NCBI GenBank assembly: GCA_903839675.1
Contig: CAIMDB010000008.1
Span: 62,001 to 126,000, forward strand
Origin: an uncultured Sphingomonadales bacterium
GTDB lineage: Bacteria > Pseudomonadota > Alphaproteobacteria > Sphingomonadales > Sphingomonadaceae
Reading direction: 5' to 3'
DNA: 64,000 nucleotides
The position numbers and the translations under genes are program-made. Below are positions 58,731-64,000 of this stretch, one piece after another (position 1 is the stretch's first letter; the number at the start of each line of letters is the position of its first letter). The notes under the pieces were generated by a model. It was not told where the DNA came from, ran no database searches, and was given only the letters and a program-made list of their open reading frames with translations.

Positions 58731-60058
58731 TACTCCGCCTTTTGCGGGGCGGCGGCCGGTAGATGCTGGAAGATCAGGCCACGCGCACGGCCCTGCTGGA
58801 ATCCCTTCCATAGCGTGACGTCTGGCCCACCGGGGCTATAAGCGCCCCAAGACGTGCCTGGTGGTGCTTTCCAAGTGCCGACATCGGAGTCTTCGTTCGG
58901 AACGTCGAGAAAGGCCTGCTTGTCGCGCGCTCCGCGCAGATGGACGTCAAGAAATGCGGTTATGAAGTGCAGGCTGATCGCGTTGATGCGGTCTTTCCGC
59001 CAGATCGCGTCTTCAAACCAATCAATGTCCCACAACGTCGCGCGCATCCCCTCAGGCGCAGGGTTGAGCCCGATGGCATGGCCAGCCTGCTTTAAGGTCA
59101 GCAGATACCTGTCGCTGTTTATCGTTTGCGCAAAGAAGGACTTCGCGGCCTTTTGATAGCCCACCGTAGGGTCCTGATCGCCTGCAATAAGGAGCATCGG
59201 CGCCTTAATTTCCGCCAGCCCCTCATTCCCCCAGATGCTTTTTTCACCGCCGCCGGCAGGCGCCAGCGCGACAATAGCTTTCACCCCGGGCACTTTGGCA
59301 GAGGACGCGTCAGCAGCGCCCCGCGCAATCTTGTTCAGCCAACCATCGGGCACAAAATTCATAAACGGATGTGTGGGGTCTAGGCTCGCGCCACCCGCTG
59401 TGAGCACGCCAAAGCCACCCTGTGAATAGCCGATTAGCGCCACGTTCTCCGGGTCGATCTGCGACCCTAAATTGGCCCGCAATTGCGCAGCCACAAAGCT
59501 GATGTCGACCGGTCGGTTATAGGTCGGCGCCGAACTGATTACAGGGGCCACAACATAGCGGTTTGGATCGACATGGTGGATCGCAGCGACAACATATCCC
59601 TTTGACGCCAGATTTTCGGTCAGCCAGGTCATCAAGCGCGGATCATTGCCATAGCCGTGCGACAGGATCACCAATGGATGCCCGCGCCCAACAGGCTTTG
59701 CATTGGGGGCGGCCAACCCGGGTTGCGTAAAGGCGACCGGCGGAAGGGGTGGCTCACCCCATAAGGCGCCGCGATAGGTCATGCGTGCCTGCCCTTTGCG
59801 GACCTCAGCCGGATACCAGATATCCACCTTTAAGGATCGGTCGTGCAGCGCGACGGCGCCCGATTTTGGATCAGGATGCTCCAGATCCGGCTGGGCCTTA
59901 TGAACAAAAGTCACAGAGCGGAACCCGACGCCATCTTTCCCCAAAGGCGCAAGCTCTGGCGCATCGACGCCGATGTCGGCTGGGCCCTGAAGGACCTGTC
60001 CTGCTAATGCCGGCGCAGCCAGCCCCAGCATCAGGCCCAAAAGGATGTTACGCTTCAT
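58730..60058 (-). CDS. Exported alpha/beta hydrolase
   Basis: A 442-residue hydrolase with a signal peptide (MKRNILLGLMLGLAAPALAGQ). The nucleophile elbow is GYSQGGFG, and the oxyanion region ILSHGYGNDPR resembles PAF-acetylhydrolase or dienelactone-hydrolase-like esterases. A His (GHAIGLNP) is near the C-terminal third. Substrate unknown. It overlaps the LysR gene upstream by 11 bp, so the two are co-transcribed. Confidence 0.88.
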   Translation of the reverse strand: MKRNILLGLMLGLAAPALAGQVLQGPADIGVDAPELAPLGKDGVGFRSVTFVHKAQPDLEHPDPKSGAVALHDRSLKVDIWYPAEVRKGQARMTYRGALWGEPPLPPVAFTQPGLAAPNAKPVGRGHPLVILSHGYGNDPRLMTWLTENLASKGYVVAAIHHVDPNRYVVAPVISSAPTYNRPVDISFVAAQLRANLGSQIDPENVALIGYSQGGFGVLTAGGASLDPTHPFMNFVPDGWLNKIARGAADASSAKVPGVKAIVALAPAGGGEKSIWGNEGLAEIKAPMLLIAGDQDPTVGYQKAAKSFFAQTINSDRYLLTLKQAGHAIGLNPAPEGMRATLWDIDWFEDAIWRKDRINAISLHFITAFLDVHLRGARDKQAFLDVPNEDSDVGTWKAPPGTSWGAYSPGGPDVTLWKGFQQGRARGLIFQHLPAAAPQKAE

Positions 60059-61031
60059 CGCTGCTCACCGATGCACTTGGCCATCTCAATTGTTCCTCAA
60101 TCCATGGATATTCTGATGTGACGCTCGCAAACGTCTTTTCGCGCAGCACCCGCTGGCAGACGGACGCTGTCAGCTTCGGGATGTCGCCCAATTCCCCTGC
60201 CCGTGCAACGACTTGTACCTGCCTTGCGAACCGCCCGCGCGTCATCGGTTCCGGCCGCAGATGGGGGAGCAATTCGGGCACGGCGGCAAGGCATACCGGC
60301 GTCGTAATTGTCCAGCCGAGACCTGCCGCGACCAACCCCAGTTGCTGGTGCGAGGATTCCACCTCAATCAGATGAGGCACCTTCATCTTCATGCGGACAA
60401 TCTGGCGCTCAATCTGCTGGCCGGTGCCTGTCAGCCGCGAAAAGCGGATGAGTGGCAGCGAGACCTTTTCGTCCGTGATGTCGATCGACCCTTGGTATCT
60501 GGCTGGGAAAACAAGGATGAAGCTCTCTTCGATGACAGGATGAAGCTCAAGCGCACCGCGGTGTTCCAGATTGAAGCTACCGGTGATGAGCAGATCAATG
60601 TCGCGCGCGAGAAACTCAGCCTGATGCTCCATTGAGATGCCGGAGCGGATGTTCCAGCGGTCGGCACGGCCACTCAGTTCGCTCAGGATCGGTGTCGTCA
60701 GTTCATTGGCCAGACTGAATGACATGGCCACTGTGATGCTTGAAATAGGGAGGTTCGCGCCTTCCCGAACCTCATCATAGGTTGCTCTCGCCTGCGCGAT
60801 GAGCGACTGGCCCCGCGCGAACAACGACTTGCCACTTGCCGTCAGCCCCATGGGCCGCATCGTCCTGTCGAACAAGGGCGCGCCAATTCCCGATTCCAGC
60901 TTGGCAATGGTCTGGGAAACAGCCGACTGCGTCACCTGCAAATGCGTCGCGCATTGCGACATGCCGCCCAATTCTACAGTCATGACGAACACTTCAAGCG
61001 CGTGAAGGTCAAACTCTTGAGGCAATTTCAT
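60048..61031 (-). CDS. LysR-family transcriptional regulator
   Basis: A 327-residue LysR protein: HTH ALEVFVMTVELGGMSQCATHLQVTQSAVSQTIAKLES and an effector-binding domain with SSHQQLGLVAAGLGWTI. It is followed by the hydrolase gene (11-bp overlap) and preceded by a 7-7-7 inverted repeat at 61063-61083, a plausible autoregulatory LysR box. Confidence 0.92.
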   Translation of the reverse strand: MKLPQEFDLHALEVFVMTVELGGMSQCATHLQVTQSAVSQTIAKLESGIGAPLFDRTMRPMGLTASGKSLFARGQSLIAQARATYDEVREGANLPISSITVAMSFSLANELTTPILSELSGRADRWNIRSGISMEHQAEFLARDIDLLITGSFNLEHRGALELHPVIEESFILVFPARYQGSIDITDEKVSLPLIRFSRLTGTGQQIERQIVRMKMKVPHLIEVESSHQQLGLVAAGLGWTITTPVCLAAVPELLPHLRPEPMTRGRFARQVQVVARAGELGDIPKLTASVCQRVLREKTFASVTSEYPWIEEQLRWPSASVSSDEA

Positions 61032-61062
61032 CCGTGCGTGCCCTGACCCGTTTCCAAAGGGA

Positions 61063-61083
61063 ACTATTACTCGCGCTAATAGT
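61063..61083. promoter_or_regulatory. LysR-type inverted repeat
   Basis: ACTATTA (61063-61069), 7 nt, TAATAGT (61077-61083) is a perfect repeat 32 bp upstream of the LysR start (61031). The interval to the BCCT stop (61165) also holds a GCATCGG/CCGATGC hairpin (61157-61180) that overlaps the BCCT stop codon and may be a weak terminator. Confidence 0.6.
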
Positions 61084-61164
61084 AGCGCAGGTCAGGTGCA
61101 GGGCGGTTATGCTTTTTCGTCATCCCGCCTTGCAAAATCTCAGGCGTTGCAAAGATGCATCGGT

Positions 61165-62730
61165 TCAGCCCTGCCGATGCAAAGCCATCAACCCCTTGAA
61201 CGTACCAACCGCCAGAAACAGCAGCACCGCCGCAAGCGGAAGCCCGGCCGCAATCGACCCGGCTTGAAGGGAGCTGAGCCCTCCGCTCAACAGTAGCACG
61301 ACGCCAATGCCGCCCACGGCCAAAAGCCAGATGACCTTCTGGCGCAGCGGCGTATCGGTGCGGCCACCGGCTGTCATGGTATCAATCACCAGCGTGCCGG
61401 AATCCCAGCCGGTCACGAAAAAGATCATGATCAGGCAGACCGACACGAAGGACGTGATCTGCGCCCAAGGCAGGGTCCCAAGCAGCACGAACAATTGTTG
61501 GTCGAGCGAAGCTTTGGTAAGCCCACCCGCATCTCCAGCCACGATGTGCGCGATGCTGGCATCCCCGAAGATGGTCAGCCAGAGGATCCCCAAAAGCGTG
61601 GGGGCAAGCAGCGCGCCTGCCATAAACTCACGCACTGTGCGGCCGAGTGAAATGCGGGCCATAAACATGCCGACAAAGGGCGACCAGCTGATCCACCAGG
61701 CCCAGTAATAGACCGTCCAGTCATGGTAGAAGCCGGCATCTCCGCGCGCGACGGGGTTGGACAAGGCGGGCAGATATTTCAGATAGGCTGCGATATTGGC
61801 GCCGAGATCTCCCAGAAGCGTCAACGTCGCGCCCGTCGCCAGAATGAACAGCAGCAAGGCAAAGGCGACCCACATGTTGAGCTCGCTTAAAATCCGGATG
61901 CCTCGATCAATCCCGCCCCACACCGACAGGAACGTGACGAACGCCATGATCGCGATGAGCCCGACAATGGAGAGCGCGGAACTTGGGATATCATAAAGAT
62001 AGGTGATCCCAGCCATCGCCTGCTGCGCACCAAGGCCAAGCGATGTTGCTAGACCGAAGATCGTCGCGAGGACGGCCAAAATCTCTATCCCATCCCCCGC
62101 CCGACCCCAGACCGACTTTCCCAGCAAAGGATAAAAGGCAGACCGTATCGAGAGCGGCAGATTGAAATCATAGGCAAAGACCGCAAGCGCAAGACCCACC
62201 ATGGCGAAGATGGCCCAAGGGTGGAGCGCCCAATCAAAGATCGTCGCGGCCATGGCGAGGCTGCGCGCCTCTGCCACATTCCCTGCCGCGCCACCGAGTG
62301 GCGCCGCTGTTCCTCCTGCCATGGAAGACATAAAGTGGGACACCGGTTCTCCCACGCCGTAAAAGACAAGGCCAATGCCCATGCCTGCGCCAAACAGCAT
62401 CGAAAACCATGACAGGCGAGAATAATCGGGCGACGCGCCCTTCCCGCCCAGCCGGATCTTCCCCAGCGGAGAGATCGCAACGGCAATGCAGAACAAGAGC
62501 ACAATGTTGCCGACCGACATGAAGAACCAGTCGAAATAGGTCACAGCACCTACCCGCATGCCGGAAAACAAATCGGCGGACGCTTGTGGGGCGATCAGGC
62601 TGAACAGGATGACGGAGAGAGACAGGATGGCGGTGGGCACGAACACCGCCGGATTGACGATCATCCCCCCCCAGTTGCGGTTGGAGGCGCCATATTCCCC
62701 ACGATCAATATCGCGCGTCCAATCGGTCAA
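61165..62730 (-). CDS. BCCT-family transporter (betaine/carnitine/choline type)
   Basis: A 521-residue inner-membrane carrier with about twelve hydrophobic segments. The BCCT signature is AWWISWSPFVGMFMARISLG, and GMGIGLVFYGVGEP lies in the glycine-rich segment. It starts with TTG at 62730, with GGGGG about 8 nt upstream. It is 15 bp after soxG of the second sox set, so it probably imports the quaternary amine or N-methyl amino acid for either sox pathway. Confidence 0.93.
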   Translation of the reverse strand: MTDWTRDIDRGEYGASNRNWGGMIVNPAVFVPTAILSLSVILFSLIAPQASADLFSGMRVGAVTYFDWFFMSVGNIVLLFCIAVAISPLGKIRLGGKGASPDYSRLSWFSMLFGAGMGIGLVFYGVGEPVSHFMSSMAGGTAAPLGGAAGNVAEARSLAMAATIFDWALHPWAIFAMVGLALAVFAYDFNLPLSIRSAFYPLLGKSVWGRAGDGIEILAVLATIFGLATSLGLGAQQAMAGITYLYDIPSSALSIVGLIAIMAFVTFLSVWGGIDRGIRILSELNMWVAFALLLFILATGATLTLLGDLGANIAAYLKYLPALSNPVARGDAGFYHDWTVYYWAWWISWSPFVGMFMARISLGRTVREFMAGALLAPTLLGILWLTIFGDASIAHIVAGDAGGLTKASLDQQLFVLLGTLPWAQITSFVSVCLIMIFFVTGWDSGTLVIDTMTAGGRTDTPLRQKVIWLLAVGGIGVVLLLSGGLSSLQAGSIAAGLPLAAVLLFLAVGTFKGLMALHRQG

Positions 62731-62745
62731 ATGAATTCCCCCGCC

Positions 62746-63252
62746 TTATTGGGCTGCGACTGTCACAAACGCCGTCCACAACCATGGCGCAAAGCTGCGC
62801 CAAACCTCAACATGAAACCGCTCCGCTGCTTCGCGCACAACGATGATCTCAACCGTTTCAAAGATGGTGCGCGTGGCGCGACCAACCTCAAAATGATCAA
62901 AATCAAGCGCGCAGCCTGCTGCCAGAACCGCCACCGCGCGCGGACCTTCAAGAAGGATGGCGACGTTCCGGTCGCTCACCTCTGTCACGGCGAGTGACAA
63001 GCCTGAACCATCGGCAATCTTGGTGCCGTGCGGGGCCAGCATCAGCCATTCATCAGGGCCAAGGCACATCACCCCATTTTGCATCGTGCCAATCTTTTGC
63101 GGCACGGAAACGCCGAGCAGCTTTTCCAGATCAGTGGCCTTGCGCGCCCGCAGCGAAAAGCGGGCCATCGGCGGGGCGGATGTGACCGTTACACCGTTGC
63201 CCGCAAACGGAACAGCAGGTGTTGGCTCAATTCGGGCGAGAAGCTCAGACAT
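62746..63252 (-). CDS. soxG: Sarcosine oxidase gamma subunit-like (second set)
   Basis: A 168-residue SoxG-like protein (MSELLARIEPTPAVPF start at 63252). Conserved elements are ARFSLRARKATDLEKLLGV and VSDRNVAILLEGPRAVAVLAAGCALDFD. It overlaps the soxA-like stop by 8 bp. It is clearly different from the soxG at 58209, so this is a separate sox set. Confidence 0.9.
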   Translation of the reverse strand: MSELLARIEPTPAVPFAGNGVTVTSAPPMARFSLRARKATDLEKLLGVSVPQKIGTMQNGVMCLGPDEWLMLAPHGTKIADGSGLSLAVTEVSDRNVAILLEGPRAVAVLAAGCALDFDHFEVGRATRTIFETVEIIVVREAAERFHVEVWRSFAPWLWTAFVTVAAQ

Positions 63253-64000
63253 TGAGACGTGCCCCTTCTGCGTCATAAAACATCATCGAGCTGACCTTTG
63301 CGACATGGGTCTTGCCCGGCATGGGAACGAAAATGTCCTGCCCCATCTTGCTATGTCCGCCTTCAACCAGCGCCATCGCGATCGACCGGCCGAGCGTTTC
63401 GCTCCAGTAGGACGAGGTCACATGGCCGATCATTTTCATCGGCACCGGCTGGTTGGGGTCAGCGACAATCTGCGCGCCTTCTTCCAGCACCATGTTCGGA
63501 TCATCGGTCAACAAGCCGACGAGCTGCTTACGGCCCGGCGCAACAATGTCCGGACGTGCGAGCGAGCGCTTGCCGACGAAATCCGCCTTCTTCTTGCCAA
63601 CAGCCCAATCGAGACCTGCATCGAACGGCGTCACCGTGCCATCGGTATCCTGCCCGACGATGATGAACCCCTTTTCGGCGCGCAGTACGTGCATCGTCTC
63701 TGTGCCATAAGGCGTGATGTCATAGCGCGCGCCTTCCGCCATGATCCGCTCCCACAGAGTGCGGCCATAAGCAGAGGGCACGTTGATCTCGTACCCGAGT
63801 TCGCCTGTGAAGCTCACCCGGAACAGGCGGGTCGGGATGCCGCAAATCGTGCCTTCGCGGATCGCCATGTGCGGGAAGGCTTCGGCAGACAGGTCAATGC
63901 CTTCGACGAGGGGCTCCAGAACCTTGCGGGCATTTGGCCCCTGCAGCGCGATCACGGCATAGTGCTCGCTCGTGCTGGTCAGCCACACGTTCAGGTCCGG
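63245..64000 (-). CDS. soxA: Sarcosine oxidase alpha subunit-like or GcvT-like protein (partial)
   Basis: The frame is open to the window edge, so only the C-terminal 251 residues are seen. They form a GcvT-like tetrahydrofolate domain (ALQGPNARKVLEPLV; FTGELGYEINVPSAYGRTLWERI; ETMHVLRAEKGFIIVGQDTDGT; GRSIAMALVEGG). A soxG follows, so the gene is probably soxA of a second sarcosine-oxidase set, whose other genes lie beyond 64000. Confidence 0.88.
   Translation of the reverse strand, partial: PDLNVWLTSTSEHYAVIALQGPNARKVLEPLVEGIDLSAEAFPHMAIREGTICGIPTRLFRVSFTGELGYEINVPSAYGRTLWERIMAEGARYDITPYGTETMHVLRAEKGFIIVGQDTDGTVTPFDAGLDWAVGKKKADFVGKRSLARPDIVAPGRKQLVGLLTDDPNMVLEEGAQIVADPNQPVPMKMIGHVTSSYWSETLGRSIAMALVEGGHSKMGQDIFVPMPGKTHVAKVSSMMFYDAEGARLNV

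Noticed and set aside
1-64000. CRISPR arrays, tRNA/rRNA genes, insertion sequences or prophage genes
   Set aside because: No regularly spaced direct repeats, cloverleaf-like segments, transposase motifs or phage genes were seen on reading through. Small RNAs cannot be excluded without covariance models.

Overview
The window looks like part of an alphaproteobacterial, probably sphingomonad (Sphingomonadales), chromosome. The reasons are the high GC, three FecA/CirA-type TonB-dependent receptors carrying an '(I/V)VTAQKR' TonB box, a dozen short-chain dehydrogenases (SDRs), Rieske oxygenases, and GC-rich palindromic intergenic repeats. I saw no rRNA, tRNA, CRISPR array, insertion sequence or prophage gene. 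All coordinates and motif positions were counted by hand from the printed sequence.

Region 1 (about 178-47750) is a large catabolic island for a polycyclic, steroid- or bile-acid-like substrate. It carries outer-membrane receptors (178, 23776, 42606) and an MFS permease (35095). It also encodes a sulfatase and a divergent alkylsulfatase-like enzyme (26406, 28129), three amidohydrolase-fold proteins (19648, 21805, 31596), a 3-ketosteroid-delta1-dehydrogenase-like flavoprotein (5753) and two KshA-like Rieske oxygenases (20622, 41349). Two acyl-CoA synthetases (16339, 17922), an Old Yellow Enzyme (46096), a dehydratase that keeps the five catalytic residues of bile-acid 7alpha-dehydratase BaiE (47220), three further NTF2-like proteins, an AtuA-like protein (12826) and two Coq4-family proteins (14525, 33344) complete the main set. 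Genes of ring opening (9,10-seco pathway), side-chain beta-oxidation and a Rieske reductase are not in the window, so the pathway must continue elsewhere.

The most notable observation is a shared inverted-repeat operator. GCGTAA-N16-TTACGC, with a fixed 16-nt spacer, recurs in nine intergenic regions of Region 1: upstream of all three receptors, both Coq4-side promoters, the sulfatase pair, the SDR/OYE pair, a Rieske gene and the seven-gene minus-strand operon. One copy (34272-34317) is a perfect 17-bp inverted repeat. I found no copy in the intergenic regions of the neighbouring betaine-like region. Candidate regulators are a tandem Lrp/AsnC pair (40237, 40713) and an XRE-type protein (30726).

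Region 2 (about 47795-58712) looks like a stepwise N-demethylation pathway for a quaternary-ammonium amino acid. It contains a LysR regulator divergent from a GbcA-type Rieske oxygenase, a Cys/Met-type PLP lyase, an FAD/[2Fe-2S] plus DAO-type amine oxidase pair, and a complete heterotetrameric sarcosine-oxidase-like set (soxBDAG). Region 3 (58730-64000, minus strand) holds the 3' end of a second sox set (soxA'-soxG), a BCCT betaine-type transporter, a LysR regulator and a secreted alpha/beta hydrolase.

Other oddities include a 127-bp palindromic element inserted in frame inside an acyl-CoA synthetase, an SDR that lacks the catalytic tyrosine, an amidohydrolase-fold protein without the canonical metal ligands, and a LysR gene whose coding signal extends past any ordinary start codon.
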